From Desulfatibacillum sp. (GTDB lineage Bacteria; Desulfobacterota; Desulfobacteria; Desulfobacterales; SpSt-501), in contig DYEU01000001.1 in NCBI GenBank assembly GCA_020725555.1, positions 1-64,000 of the forward strand: a stretch of DNA of 64,000 bases, written 5' to 3'. The position numbers and the translations under genes are program-made. The notes below the pieces were generated by a model that did not search any database, had not been told where the DNA came from, and saw only the letters and a program-made list of their open reading frames with translations. This document shows positions 8,242-18,340 of the stretch, in pieces. Position 1 is the first letter of the stretch, and each line of letters opens with the position of its first letter.

Positions 8242-8963
8242 GCGTATTCTCCTTTCCTGCCGCCGCCGGGCGGGGGAAGTCCGCGGCCGAGGACGGCGGC
8301 GGCCAGCTCCAGGTCGGCGACCGTCGTGATCTTGAAGTTGAAGGGGCTTCCTTCCACGATCCGGACCGTTGCACCCCGGCGCTCGACGAGGGCGGCGTCA
8401 TCGGTCGCCGTGAGCCCCAGCCGCCGGGCCTCCTCGTGCGCGGCGCGGATCAGCCCCAGCCGAAAGACCTGCGGGGTCTGCGCGAGCCAAAGCCCCTCCC
8501 GCGCGATCGTGGCCGCGATCGCGGCCGCACCCGGCCCCGTCTTTTTCAGCGTGTCCCGCAGCGGGACGGCCGCGATCGCCGCCCCGGTCTCCCGCGCGGC
8601 GGCGATGCACGCCTCGATGCAGCGCAGGGTGACGAGCGGCCGCACGGCATCGTGGATCGCGACCAGGCCGTCTTCCTCGCCGATGGCACACAGCCCGGCG
8701 AACACCGACTCCTGGCGGCTTACCCCTCCCGCGGCGATGCCGAGCGGCTTGTCCAGGCCCGCCCGGGCGATCAGGGACTGCCGCACCCAGGGCTCGTCCC
8801 CGGCGGGCACGACCAGGACGAGGCGGTCGACGGCCGGGCAGGCGTCGAAGGCCCTCAGCGTGCGCACCACCACGGGCACGCCCGCCAGGTCGGCATATTG
8901 CTTCGGGACCGGGCCGCCGAAGCGGCGGCCGCGTCCGCCCGCGGTCACCAGCGCGTAGACCAT
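8238..8963 (-). CDS. ispD: 2-C-methyl-D-erythritol 4-phosphate cytidylyltransferase
   Basis: IspD transfers CMP to methylerythritol phosphate in the non-mevalonate isoprenoid pathway. The nucleotide-binding signature TAGGRGRRFGGPVPKQY is at the N-terminus. HDAVRPLV, TPQVFR, TDDAALVE and GSPFNFKITT follow in the expected order over 241 residues. The usual partner ispF is not adjacent; a thioredoxin reductase follows instead. The gene lies 18 bases after the HPr-domain gene, in the same minus-strand operon. The C-terminal Gly/Pro-rich stretch is slightly longer than usual. Confidence 0.95.
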   Translation of the reverse strand: MVYALVTAGGRGRRFGGPVPKQYADLAGVPVVVRTLRAFDACPAVDRLVLVVPAGDEPWVRQSLIARAGLDKPLGIAAGGVSRQESVFAGLCAIGEEDGLVAIHDAVRPLVTLRCIEACIAAARETGAAIAAVPLRDTLKKTGPGAAAIAATIAREGLWLAQTPQVFRLGLIRAAHEEARRLGLTATDDAALVERRGATVRIVEGSPFNFKITTVADLELAAAVLGRGLPPPGGGRKGEYA

Positions 8964-8981
8964 CGGATGGGCTCTGCGGCG

Positions 8982-10310
8982 TCACCGCAGGTACTTGAGT
9001 TCGGGGGGCAGCGGCACCCCTTTCCCCATGAGGTCCTCGCCGTAGTTGACCGAGGCGAGGATCTCGATGTCCCGCAGGGCGCGGAGGTCCCCCTCGAGGA
9101 CGACCTCCTGCAGGTTTTCCTTCTGGATCTTGCCCCCCGCCCACTGGATGTCGAGGACGCTGCTGGCGTCGAAGCGGTCCTCGCCGACCACGAGGTCGAC
9201 CTGGCCGCCGTAGTGCTGCACGATCTTGGCGACCAGCAGGCTCGGCCGGGCGTGGAAGCCGAGTTTCTGGGGGATGGGCACCCGGATCGCGCCGCGCTCG
9301 ATGTTCTCGTTGAGGATCAGGCGGGCGTGCTCGCGGCCGAGGGTCAGGAAGTGACAGACATAGTAGAGGCCGTAGTTGATCGTCCACTCGAGGATCTGTT
9401 CCGGCGGGATGAGGGCGCAGAGCTGGTCGTGGACCTTCTTGTAGGTGTCCTTGTAGCCGGCGTCGAAGAGATGGCGCTCGTAGAAATGAAGAAGCCGGCC
9501 CACCATCTGGAGCAGGTGGAAGACGACCGAGAAAAACCCCCGGAGCTGTTTCAGGCGACGCTTGCCGATGAGGATGCCGCCGTGGATCACGTAGGTGTCG
9601 AAGGCGGACTGCAGGTTGTGAAAGAGCATTTCGTAGCGGCGGATCTCGACCTCGTTCACCCTCTCGGGGACCAGGGCCAGGATTTCCTTCAGGCTCAGCC
9701 GCTCGTAGAACTTGATCGCATCGAAGGTCTTGACGATGTTGAGGAACTCGCTGGCGATCTTGACCAGGTGGTGCTTCTGGCGGTCCTTGTCCTCGTCGTC
9801 GATGTCGTAGGCGAGCGCGTCGCTGCACTGGATGTGGGGGAAATCCTCCTCGCGCAGCCGGTCCGCGGGCAGGGGGATCGCCAGGCGCCGGGCCTCGGCG
9901 AGGATCACGGGGGCCGCCTTTTCGAGGCACCCCTTGAGGAACTGGAGCGCCTGGACCCCTTCGGCTTCGAATTCGCTGCTCTCCGGCAGATCGTAGTGCA
10001 GGATGCGGTTGGAGATGTGCTTCTGGAAGTTCGAGGCGAGCCCGATGTGCCGCATCGTGGCGACGAGCTCGCGGAAGAAATACCAGTTCTTGTTGTTTTT
10101 GGCCCCGTGGTAGTCGAGAAAATCCTCGAGCAGCGTGGAGGCGGAGGCGAGCGTCGAGTAGAATTTCTGGGTGTAGGCCTGGCCTTTGCCGCCGGTTTCG
10201 GCGATGAACAGGGTGCAGCGCAAAAAGTCGTGCGCAAAAACGCCGATGCGGTTTTGAAAGAGCTCCGCTCCGGGGAGGTCGCAGGGATCGCTCATGGCCG
10301 AGGGTTTCAT
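8982..10310 (-). CDS. Large protein with C-terminal HPr-like phosphocarrier domain
   Basis: About 350 residues of unrecognised, mostly helical sequence precede a C-terminal HPr-like domain. In that domain KLGFHARPS holds the His (H353 from the ATG used here) that in HPr accepts phosphate from PTS enzyme I. The SSVLDIQ segment sits where HPr carries its regulatory Ser. The rest of the fold (VDLVVGEDRFD, then VVLEGDLRALRDIE) is also there. No other PTS gene is in the window, so the phosphoryl donor is unknown. Three starts are possible: TTG 10331, ATG 10310 and ATG 10295, none with a strong ribosome-binding site. It is transcribed after rnpB and before ispD. A regulatory rather than transport role is my inference. 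Confidence 0.75.
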   Translation of the reverse strand: MKPSAMSDPCDLPGAELFQNRIGVFAHDFLRCTLFIAETGGKGQAYTQKFYSTLASASTLLEDFLDYHGAKNNKNWYFFRELVATMRHIGLASNFQKHISNRILHYDLPESSEFEAEGVQALQFLKGCLEKAAPVILAEARRLAIPLPADRLREEDFPHIQCSDALAYDIDDEDKDRQKHHLVKIASEFLNIVKTFDAIKFYERLSLKEILALVPERVNEVEIRRYEMLFHNLQSAFDTYVIHGGILIGKRRLKQLRGFFSVVFHLLQMVGRLLHFYERHLFDAGYKDTYKKVHDQLCALIPPEQILEWTINYGLYYVCHFLTLGREHARLILNENIERGAIRVPIPQKLGFHARPSLLVAKIVQHYGGQVDLVVGEDRFDASSVLDIQWAGGKIQKENLQEVVLEGDLRALRDIEILASVNYGEDLMGKGVPLPPELKYLR

Positions 10311-10380
10311 GTCCGGTTGCGCGGCGGTCAATGGGATCGGCGAGGGATCGGCGGCGGCGCGGGGGGAAAGAGGAGGCGAT

Positions 10381-10770
10381 GCCGGCCGGAGCAGTCCATA
10401 AGCCGAATTCTGTTCCCCCTTGCGGGGGCGGCGGTCATTCCTCTAGGATGCCGGTTGCCCGGCACCTCCAGCGACCTACCCGGGGGCTCGGACGGGCCGC
10501 CCTCAAACGCCCCCCTATTTGGTCTTGCACCGGGTGGGGTTTGCCGAGCCCCCCGGTCACCCGGGGGACTGGTGCGCTCTTACCGCACCTTTTCACCCTT
10601 ACCGCGGGGGCGAGGCGCCGTCGGCGCCGCCTCCGCGGCGGTATGCTTTCTGTTGCACTTTCCTTCGTGTCGCCACGACTCCACGTTATGGAGCACCCTG
10701 CCCTGCGGTGTTCGGACTTTCCTCCCGTCCTGAACGGACCGGCGACCGCCTGGACTACTCCGGCCGGTCA
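10381..10770 (-). ncRNA. rnpB: RNase P RNA
   Basis: Read on the minus strand, this is a bacterial type A RNase P RNA, the catalytic subunit that removes tRNA 5' leaders. The 5' core gaggaaagtccg motif (about 10717-10728), the internal conserved elements, and the 3' cagaattcggcttat element (around 10396-10410) are all clear. The 5' and 3' ends pair as helix P1 (GACCGGCC with the matching 3' strand). The length of about 390 nt is typical. The 5' end overlaps the last five codons and the stop of the zinc-ribbon gene. It may be processed from, or transcribed within, that operon. End points are accurate to a few bases. Confidence 0.95.
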
Positions 10771-11513
10771 TCGTCCTCTTTCCAGTAGACGATCCTCTCA
10801 CAATTCGGGCAGTTCTGCAAGCGGTCCCTGCGTTGCAGCTCGTTGTACATCTGGGGGGGGATGTTCACGTTGCAGCCGCGGCAGACCGCCCCGGTCACCG
10901 GCGCAACGGCCACCCCGTCCTTCTTGGCGCCCTGGACGCGGCGGAAGCGACCCAGGACCGCTTCCGGGATCTGGGCGGCGAGTTCCCGCGAGCGCCCCTC
11001 GAGCTCTTGCAGGCGGAGCCGGGAGCGTTCCGCCTCTTCCAGCACGACGGCCTTTTCGGCCTCGATTTCCGCGGTCCGGGATTTCAGGGTCGCTTCCCGT
11101 TCGCGCAGATCGCGCTGGGCGGCCTCGGCCTCCTCCATGAGGGCGAGCATCTCGTCCTCGACGCGCGCCGTCATCGCGGTCAGGTCCTCGATCTCCTTGA
11201 GCCCGGATTGGTACTCCTTGTTCGTCTTGACCCCTCGGAGCTTTTCGCGGCTGTGCTCGATCTTGGCCTGGAAGTCCTTGAGGTCGGACTCGAGGGAGCG
11301 GTTCCTGGCGCCGATCTGCTGCAGCCGCTCGCGCACCGCCTCGAGGGCGGCACGCTCCCCGTGGAGGCCCGCCTCCAGGGCGGCCACCCGTTGATCCACG
11401 CCGGCCAGCTCGTGGCGCAGCTTGCGGATTTCCAGCTCGGTTTCCTGCAGCCTGACCAGCAAGGCGATGGTCGGCCGGATGTCGCCCCCGCGGGGTTGGT
11501 CTTTCGCGTTCAA
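10755..11513 (-). CDS. Coiled-coil protein with C-terminal C4 zinc ribbon (DUF164/CT398 type)
   Basis: The 252-residue protein has a long heptad-rich coiled coil (about residues 15-185) and a C-terminal zinc ribbon made of CRGC and CPNC near residues 209-212 and 236-239. This is the DUF164/CT398 architecture, a widespread family often thought to bind nucleic acid or act as a chaperone; its function is not settled. It begins 6 bases after the NIF3-like gene, a pairing I recall from related bacteria. Its final codons and TAG stop form the start of the rnpB P1 helix. Confidence 0.88.
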   Translation of the reverse strand: MNAKDQPRGGDIRPTIALLVRLQETELEIRKLRHELAGVDQRVAALEAGLHGERAALEAVRERLQQIGARNRSLESDLKDFQAKIEHSREKLRGVKTNKEYQSGLKEIEDLTAMTARVEDEMLALMEEAEAAQRDLREREATLKSRTAEIEAEKAVVLEEAERSRLRLQELEGRSRELAAQIPEAVLGRFRRVQGAKKDGVAVAPVTGAVCRGCNVNIPPQMYNELQRRDRLQNCPNCERIVYWKEDDDRPE

Positions 11514-11519
11514 GCGGCC

Positions 11520-12323
11520 TCACAGAGTTTGAAAAGGTTCCTTTTCATCGCCGCGGGCGTCCACGGCGACCGGCAGGCGCCTCCGGCGCAGGAGCCGCCC
11601 GAGTCTCTCGGCCACCGCTTCGGCCATCCAGCGCTCGGAGGGGTGGTGGCCGATGTCGATCGCCGCTTTGCCGGCGGCCTCGATCTCCCGCGCGTCGTGA
11701 TAGCGCAGATCGCCGGTGATGAACACCTCGGCCGCGGAGGAGAGAAACTCCGCCACGAGCCCCGAGCCCGAGCCCGTGCAGACCGCGGCACGCCGGACGG
11801 CCCGGGAAGCGTCGCCGACGAGGCGCACGGCCGAGGCCCCGAAATCGTGTTTCAGGCGGGCCGCCAGCTCTCCCAGGCGGCGGGGCCGCGGAAACGAACC
11901 CAGCCGACCGAGGCCGGCCCCCGCCCCGCCGCGGGCGGAAAGCGGCCGGAGGCGCCCCCCGAGGCCGACGCGCCGGGCGAACAGATCGTTCAGCCCCCCG
12001 GGGGCCGCGTCGAGGTTGGTGTGCATGGCGTAGACGCACATGCCGTTTCCGAGGACGAGGGCCAGCATGCGCCCGAGGGGGGAGGCCGTGTCGATGCGCG
12101 GCACGGGCCGGAAGAGCAGCGGGTGGTGGATGACCAGCAGGTCGACCCCGTCCCGGCAGGCTGCGGCGAGGGCGGCCTCACCCGCTTCGAGCAGCACCCG
12201 GATCCGCCGGATAGGCCGTCCCGGGTCCCCGATCTCGAGACCGACGCGGTCCCAGCTCTCGGCAAGACCGCCTGGGGCGATCTCTTCAAGCAGGGGGAGG
12301 ATCTCCCCCAGCCGGACGGCCAT
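11520..12323 (-). CDS. NIF3-like dinuclear metal-centre protein
   Basis: A member of the NIF3/YbgI (YqfO) family of hexameric proteins with a two-metal site, annotated in databases as GTP cyclohydrolase 1 type 2 homologues. Metal ligands are visible in VIHHPLLF, HTNLD, GDLRYHDA and DIGHHPSE. The 267 residues match the short YbgI-type form without the inserted middle domain. The physiological reaction is unclear. It is followed closely by the zinc-ribbon gene. Its 5' end lies past the likely terminator of the upstream tRNA. I saw no clear separate promoter. Confidence 0.9.
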   Translation of the reverse strand: MAVRLGEILPLLEEIAPGGLAESWDRVGLEIGDPGRPIRRIRVLLEAGEAALAAACRDGVDLLVIHHPLLFRPVPRIDTASPLGRMLALVLGNGMCVYAMHTNLDAAPGGLNDLFARRVGLGGRLRPLSARGGAGAGLGRLGSFPRPRRLGELAARLKHDFGASAVRLVGDASRAVRRAAVCTGSGSGLVAEFLSSAAEVFITGDLRYHDAREIEAAGKAAIDIGHHPSERWMAEAVAERLGRLLRRRRLPVAVDARGDEKEPFQTL

Positions 12324-12377
12324 CTCCTGAACCCCCCGCGTTTCCGGCGCGCCTTAGGCCAGGCCGGGTGCGCCTTC

Positions 12378-12428
12378 AAAAACAAGGCGGCGGGCCGCAT
12401 CCCCGACTGCCGGGGACCGCCTCCCGCC
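12378..12428 (-). terminator. Probable terminator of the CAT-anticodon tRNA
   Basis: On the minus strand an outer GGCGGG/CCCGCC stem encloses a CCCCG/CGGGG hairpin, followed by a short T-rich tract (GTTTTT, opposite the A run at 12378-12382). It lies between the tRNA and the NIF3-like gene. The stem is interrupted, so confidence is moderate. Confidence 0.45.
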
Positions 12429-12453
12429 CGTCTCCCGTTCGCCTTGGGGTGGC

Positions 12454-12529
12454 TGGTGGGCCCACCTGGGATCGAACCAGGGACCGACCGGTTATGAGCC
12501 GGTGGCTCTGCCAGCTGAGCTATGGGCCC
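12454..12529 (-). tRNA. tRNA with CAT anticodon, probably tRNA-Ile2
   Basis: The 76-nt cloverleaf has a GGGCCCA acceptor stem, encoded CCA, a TTCGATC T-loop and an anticodon loop CTCATAA, so the anticodon is CAT. The GGGCC acceptor and CGGCTCATAACCG anticodon arm resemble the minor isoleucine tRNA whose C34 is changed to lysidine by TilS, rather than elongator tRNA-Met. That distinction is inferred. It is not the initiator; a separate tRNA at 50070 has initiator features. A clean promoter lies just upstream. Confidence 0.9.
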
Positions 12530-12540
12530 GCCCGCCGAGG

Positions 12541-12569
12541 ACCCTAATGGGCCGGTCTTCTTTTGTCAA
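12541..12569 (-). promoter_or_regulatory. Sigma-70 promoter of the CAT-anticodon tRNA
   Basis: On the minus strand TTGACA (12569-12564), a 17-base spacer and TAGGGT (12546-12541) end 11 bases before the tRNA 5' end. This is the expected arrangement for a stable-RNA promoter. Confidence 0.75.
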
Positions 12570-12630
12570 GAATCGCACCCCCCCGCCCGGGGCCCCTTCG
12601 GTTGCAGGGTCCCGGCGTCCCCCCGGCCGC

Positions 12631-14565
<1,935 letters not shown>

Positions 14566-14585
14566 GGATGAGGACCTCCGGTTAT

Positions 14586-16433
14586 TCACGCCTCGGTCGA
14601 TTTTCCGTGCAGCAACGCGCGACTCTCCTGCCTCCGGCGCCGGGCGAGGCGCTGCTTTTCGAGGAGCAAACGCTGGAGTTCGGCGTCGTTTCGCTCGCGC
14701 TCCGCTTTTTCGATCGCTTTCTGCAGTTCGTTCGCCTCGTCCTGGCGGCGGCGGATCTCGAGAAACCGCGCGACGAGGTTCAGGCATCCCTTGCGCGTCC
14801 AGGATTCCTCGGCAAGGGCGAGGGCGGCGAGGCGCCGGCGGACCGGCCCCTCCTCGAGGCGGCCGAGGAGCTCCGCAAGCCGATCCGGGCGCTCGAGACC
14901 GAAATCGAGGATCGCCCGTCCCGCCGCGACGAGCTCGGGGTCGCGGAACTCCGCGAGGACCGCCTCGGGGTCGATCTCGGAGAGGATTTCCGGGAACTGC
15001 ACCATCATGGCGACGATCCGTTCTTCCATCCGGTCGACCGCCGCAGGGGCGGCGGCCGGGGCCTCGACCGCGGGTCGGCTCGCCGCAGCTGCAGGCGCCT
15101 TCAGGCGCTCGAGAATCACCGTCTCCGCGAGGCCGATCCGCTCGGCGAGCTTCTGCACGTAGAGCGCCCGCGCGACGGGGTCGTCGATCTCCCGCAGGCT
15201 CGGGGTCAGATCATGGACGATGCGGATCTTCCCCTCCGTGTCAAGCCCGTGGGTGCGCACCGCGTGTTCGATCAGAAACGCCACCAGGCTCATCGCCCGG
15301 CTGCGGACGAGCTCGAGAAACGCCTCGGCGCCGTGGCGGCCGACGAAGGAATCCGGGTCGTGGCCCTCCGGCAGGACCAGGATCTGCGTGTCGGCCTCTT
15401 CCTCCCGGAAGACGTCGCCGCGCCGGAAGTCGGCATGCGCCTTCCAGAAGAGATCGATGCAGCGCCTGGCCGAACGGAGCCCCGCCTCGTCGGAGTCATA
15501 AACCAGCACCAGGCGCCCCGCGAACCGCGCGAGGCGGTGGATCTGCTCCAGACTGAGCGCGGTGCCCAACGTGGCGACCGCGTTTTCGATCCCCCGCTGG
15601 TGGAGGGCGATCAGGTCGAGGTACCCCTCCACGATGAAGGCCGCGCCGCGGGCGCGGCAGGCCTCCCGCGCCCGGTCGAACCCGTAGAGCACCTCGCGCT
15701 TGCGATAGACGGGTGTTTCGGGAGAGTTGAGGTACTTGGGGGTCGAGGCGTCGAGCACCCGGCCGCCGAAAGCGACCACCCGCGACTGCTCGTCGCGGAT
15801 GGGAAAGACGATCCGGTTGCGGAAGCGGTCGTAGAACCCGCTGCCGTCCTTGCGCGGCACGACCAGGCCGGCCTTCTCGAGGACGGCGGTCCCGATGCCG
15901 CGACGAGTCATGTGGGCGATGAGCGCATCCCAGGACGCCGGGGCATAGCCCAGCTGGAAGTCGGCGATCGCGGCCTCCGAGACCCCGCGCCGCGCGAGGT
16001 ATTCCCGGGCGGCCGCGGCGGACGGCTCCCGGCACAGGCGTTCATGGTAGAACTCGGCCGCCATGCGGTTTGCCCGGTGGAGGAGCTCGGCCTCGCCCTC
16101 GCGGCGGGCCGTTTTCGGGGGCAGCCCTTCCGGCAGATCGATGCCGGCGCGCCGCGCGAGCAGGCGCACCGCTTCGCGGAAGGAGAGACCGTCCCGCCGC
16201 ATGAGAAAGCTGAAGACGTTTCCCCCGGCGCCGCAGCCGAAGCAGTAGAAAATCTGCTTGTCGGGGCTTACGGTGAACGAGGGGGTTTTCTCGGCGTGGA
16301 ACGGGCAAAGCCCGAGGAGGTTTTTTCCCGCTTTCCTCAGGGTGACCGTCTCGGCGACGACCTCGGCGAGGTCGACGGCGCGGCGGATGGCGGCGATTTT
16401 GTCTTCGGGGATCAAGGTCGCCCGCTTCTCCAT
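14586..16433 (-). CDS. dnaG: DNA primase
   Basis: DnaG makes RNA primers at the replication fork. The 615-residue protein begins with the CHC2-type zinc finger ([11 protein letters not shown], then YCFGCGAGG), followed by the RNA polymerase core with the TOPRIM acidic motifs ([11 protein letters not shown] and VYDSDEAG). The C-terminal region should bind DnaB helicase. The start at 16433 precedes the conserved [10 protein letters not shown] helix. The open frame continues upstream without family similarity, so longer starts were rejected. No strong ribosome-binding site is seen at this ATG. It is followed closely by rpoD and preceded, after 164 bases, by hisA. Confidence 0.96.
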   Translation of the reverse strand: MEKRATLIPEDKIAAIRRAVDLAEVVAETVTLRKAGKNLLGLCPFHAEKTPSFTVSPDKQIFYCFGCGAGGNVFSFLMRRDGLSFREAVRLLARRAGIDLPEGLPPKTARREGEAELLHRANRMAAEFYHERLCREPSAAAAREYLARRGVSEAAIADFQLGYAPASWDALIAHMTRRGIGTAVLEKAGLVVPRKDGSGFYDRFRNRIVFPIRDEQSRVVAFGGRVLDASTPKYLNSPETPVYRKREVLYGFDRAREACRARGAAFIVEGYLDLIALHQRGIENAVATLGTALSLEQIHRLARFAGRLVLVYDSDEAGLRSARRCIDLFWKAHADFRRGDVFREEEADTQILVLPEGHDPDSFVGRHGAEAFLELVRSRAMSLVAFLIEHAVRTHGLDTEGKIRIVHDLTPSLREIDDPVARALYVQKLAERIGLAETVILERLKAPAAAASRPAVEAPAAAPAAVDRMEERIVAMMVQFPEILSEIDPEAVLAEFRDPELVAAGRAILDFGLERPDRLAELLGRLEEGPVRRRLAALALAEESWTRKGCLNLVARFLEIRRRQDEANELQKAIEKAERERNDAELQRLLLEKQRLARRRRQESRALLHGKSTEA

Positions 16434-16597
16434 CGGCCCGCAGCCGCCCCGGACTCCCGGCTTCTCCCTGCCCGGGCCCGTCGCTTCCGCCCTCGGCGGG
16501 GCATCTTTGCCGGCCGGGGCGCCCGCCGGCCGCGCTGCAAGGGCAGTGGTTTCCAACGTATTGAAATTCTGAAAACTAAGGTTCACGGCCGCGGCTG

Positions 16598-17350
16598 TCA
16601 ATAAACGCCCGCCGCCCCCCGTTCCCGCCCCTCGAGGAGGGCGAGCGCCTCCTCGAAATCGATCGCCCCGCTGTAGAGGGCTTGGCCGCAGATGACCCCG
16701 GTCACCCCCACCTCCTCCAGCGGAAGGAGCGCCCTCAGGTGATCGAGGGTGCCGATCCCCCCGGAGGCGATGACGGTGATGCCCACCGCTTCGGCCAGGC
16801 GGCGGGTTTCGGGGAGGTTCGGCCCGGCCTGGGTCCCGTCGCGGCCGATGTCGGTGAAGACGATGCCGGCCGCACCGCATGCCTCGGCCCGGCGCGCCAG
16901 CTCGACGGCGGGCGTCTCCGTTTGGCGCTTCCACCCCTCCACGGCCACCCGTCCGCCGCGGGCGTCGATGCCGACCAGGATGCGTCCGGGGTGTTCGCGG
17001 CAGAGGTCGGCAAGCAGCCTCTCGTCGCCCGCCGCGGCCGTTCCCAGGATCACCCGCGCGGCCCCCTCCTCCAACATGCGGCGGACGCTGTCCCGGTCCC
17101 GCAGGCCGCCCCCGACCTGGACGGGGATCCCCGCCGCGGCGAGGATGCGGCGGACGGCCTCGCGGTTTCCGGTGCGTTCCCCGGCGGCGCCGTCGAGGTC
17201 CACGACATGAAGCAGCCGGGCGCCCGCCTCCGCCCAGCGGCGCGCGGTGCCTTCGGGGTCCCGCGAGTAGACGGTTTCCCGGTCGAAGCGGCCCTGAAAC
17301 AGGCGCACGCAACGTCCGTTGCGCAGGTCGATCGCGGGGATGAGCAACAT
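16598..17350 (-). CDS. hisA: Phosphoribosylformimino-5-aminoimidazole carboxamide ribotide isomerase
   Basis: HisA catalyses the Amadori rearrangement of ProFAR to PRFAR in histidine biosynthesis. The (beta-alpha)8 barrel is recognisable from IPAIDLRNGRCVRL with catalytic Asp D8, QVGGGLRD, the FTDIGRDGTQAGPN loop with the second catalytic Asp, and ASGGIGTLDHL. The 250-residue length is usual. It follows hisB with a 44-base gap. Neither hisF nor hisH is next to it, so the his genes are split in this genome. Confidence 0.96.
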   Translation of the reverse strand: MLLIPAIDLRNGRCVRLFQGRFDRETVYSRDPEGTARRWAEAGARLLHVVDLDGAAGERTGNREAVRRILAAAGIPVQVGGGLRDRDSVRRMLEEGAARVILGTAAAGDERLLADLCREHPGRILVGIDARGGRVAVEGWKRQTETPAVELARRAEACGAAGIVFTDIGRDGTQAGPNLPETRRLAEAVGITVIASGGIGTLDHLRALLPLEEVGVTGVICGQALYSGAIDFEEALALLEGRERGAAGVY

Positions 17351-17394
17351 GGGCGAAGCCTTCCTCCTTGCGGCGGGGCCCCGCGAGCGGGGTT

Positions 17395-17982
17395 TCAGAG
17401 GACGCCCTTGGAAGACCGCACACCCTGAACGCGGGGATCCGGCTCGACGGCCTGCCGCAAGGCGCGGCCGAAGGATTTGAAGACCGCCTCGAGAATGTGG
17501 TGCCCGTTGCGGCCGTAGGGGACGTCGATGTGCAGGTTCATCCCCGCACGGTGCACGAGCGCGCGGAAAAATTCCTCGACCGGGAGCGTGCGCGGGTCCT
17601 CCCAGGCGGGGGTCCCTGCGGGGAGCCGCAACACGAGGTAGGGCCGGCGGGAGAGATCGACCGCCGCCGAGGCGAGCGCTTCGTCCATGGGGGTGACGGC
17701 GTAGCCGTAGCGGCGGATGCCCTGGCGTTCCCCGAGGGCCCGGTCGATCGCTTCGCCGAGCACGATCCCCACGTCCTCCACCGTGTGATGCCGGTCCACG
17801 TCGAGATCCCCGCGCGCCCTGAGGGTCAGGTTGAAAAACCCGTGAACCGCGGCGAGGGTGAGCATGTGGTCGAAAAACGGGATGCCCGTGTCGATCTCGG
17901 CCCGGCCTTCCCCGTCGAGGGCAAGGGCGACGGAGACGGCGGTTTCGCGTGTCTTGCGCTCGGTTTCCGCTTTGCGTTCCAT
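17395..17982 (-). CDS. hisB: Imidazoleglycerol-phosphate dehydratase
   Basis: HisB dehydrates imidazoleglycerol phosphate to imidazoleacetol phosphate in histidine synthesis. The metal-binding motifs of the duplicated fold are present: FFDHML, DRHHTVEDVGI, PMDEALASAAVDLS, and GRNGHHILEAVFKSFGRAL. The 195-residue length matches the stand-alone enzyme without a HisB phosphatase domain. The start at 17982 has GGGGAGGGG upstream. The frame's extension to 18045 runs through a terminator hairpin and is not real. hisA lies downstream in the same operon. Confidence 0.96.
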   Translation of the reverse strand: MERKAETERKTRETAVSVALALDGEGRAEIDTGIPFFDHMLTLAAVHGFFNLTLRARGDLDVDRHHTVEDVGIVLGEAIDRALGERQGIRRYGYAVTPMDEALASAAVDLSRRPYLVLRLPAGTPAWEDPRTLPVEEFFRALVHRAGMNLHIDVPYGRNGHHILEAVFKSFGRALRQAVEPDPRVQGVRSSKGVL

Positions 17983-18012
17983 GGCGCCGCCCCTCCCCCG
18001 GCCCCCTCGCGG

Positions 18013-18048
18013 AAAAAACTCGGGTGGCCGCCTACGGGCGGCCACCCG
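18013..18048 (-). terminator. Intrinsic terminator after tRNA-Ala
   Basis: A perfect 12-bp stem (18021-18032 with 18037-18048) and TACG loop are followed on the minus strand by a T tract opposite A 18013-18018. It separates the tRNA-Ala transcript from hisB, so hisBA needs its own promoter, which I could not identify. Confidence 0.85.
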
Positions 18049-18181
18049 CGATTCGGGTCTTCGTTCCGGCTCGGTCGCGCGGCGTCGGCGGCCCGAAAAT
18101 CATCTTTCCCGCTGCAGACGATTGTGGTAGTGTCGCCGACTCTGGCGGATGCGACCGCGGATCGGGAAACCCCGAGAAGCG

Positions 18182-18257
18182 TGGTGGAGATGAGGGGGAT
18201 CGAACCCCTGACCTCGGCGTTGCGAACGCCGCGCTCTCCCAGCTGAGCTACATCCCC
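18182..18257 (-). tRNA. tRNA-Ala (CGC anticodon)
   Basis: The 76-nt cloverleaf has a GGGGATG acceptor stem, GTAGCTCAGCTGGGAGAGC D-arm, anticodon loop TTCGCAA (anticodon CGC), TTCGATC T-loop and encoded CCA. The G3:U70 wobble pair that marks alanine tRNAs is present. It has its own promoter and terminator, so it is an independent single-gene transcript. Confidence 0.95.
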
Positions 18258-18271
18258 ACATGAACCTTTTT

Positions 18272-18300
18272 TCCATATCAGGGTTTTGCCGAATGGTCAA
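18272..18300 (-). promoter_or_regulatory. Sigma-70 promoter of tRNA-Ala
   Basis: On the minus strand TTGACC (18300-18295), a 17-base spacer and TATGGA (18277-18272) lie 14 bases before the tRNA. Its presence argues against the far-upstream starts of the YcaO gene on the other strand. Confidence 0.68.
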
Positions 18301-18340
18301 CGAAAAATTTCTCCCGCAACGGAGTGAAGAAAGGGCCGCC

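Noticed and set aside
5278-8958. Plus-strand open frame of 1226 codons
   Set aside because: It is the high-GC shadow of the aminotransferase, thioredoxin reductase and ispD genes. It has no family similarity and crosses a terminator.
16434-17423. N-terminal extension of dnaG into the hisA region
   Set aside because: The extra residues are low-complexity Arg/Gly/Pro, in another frame of hisA. Primase begins at the zinc finger near 16433.
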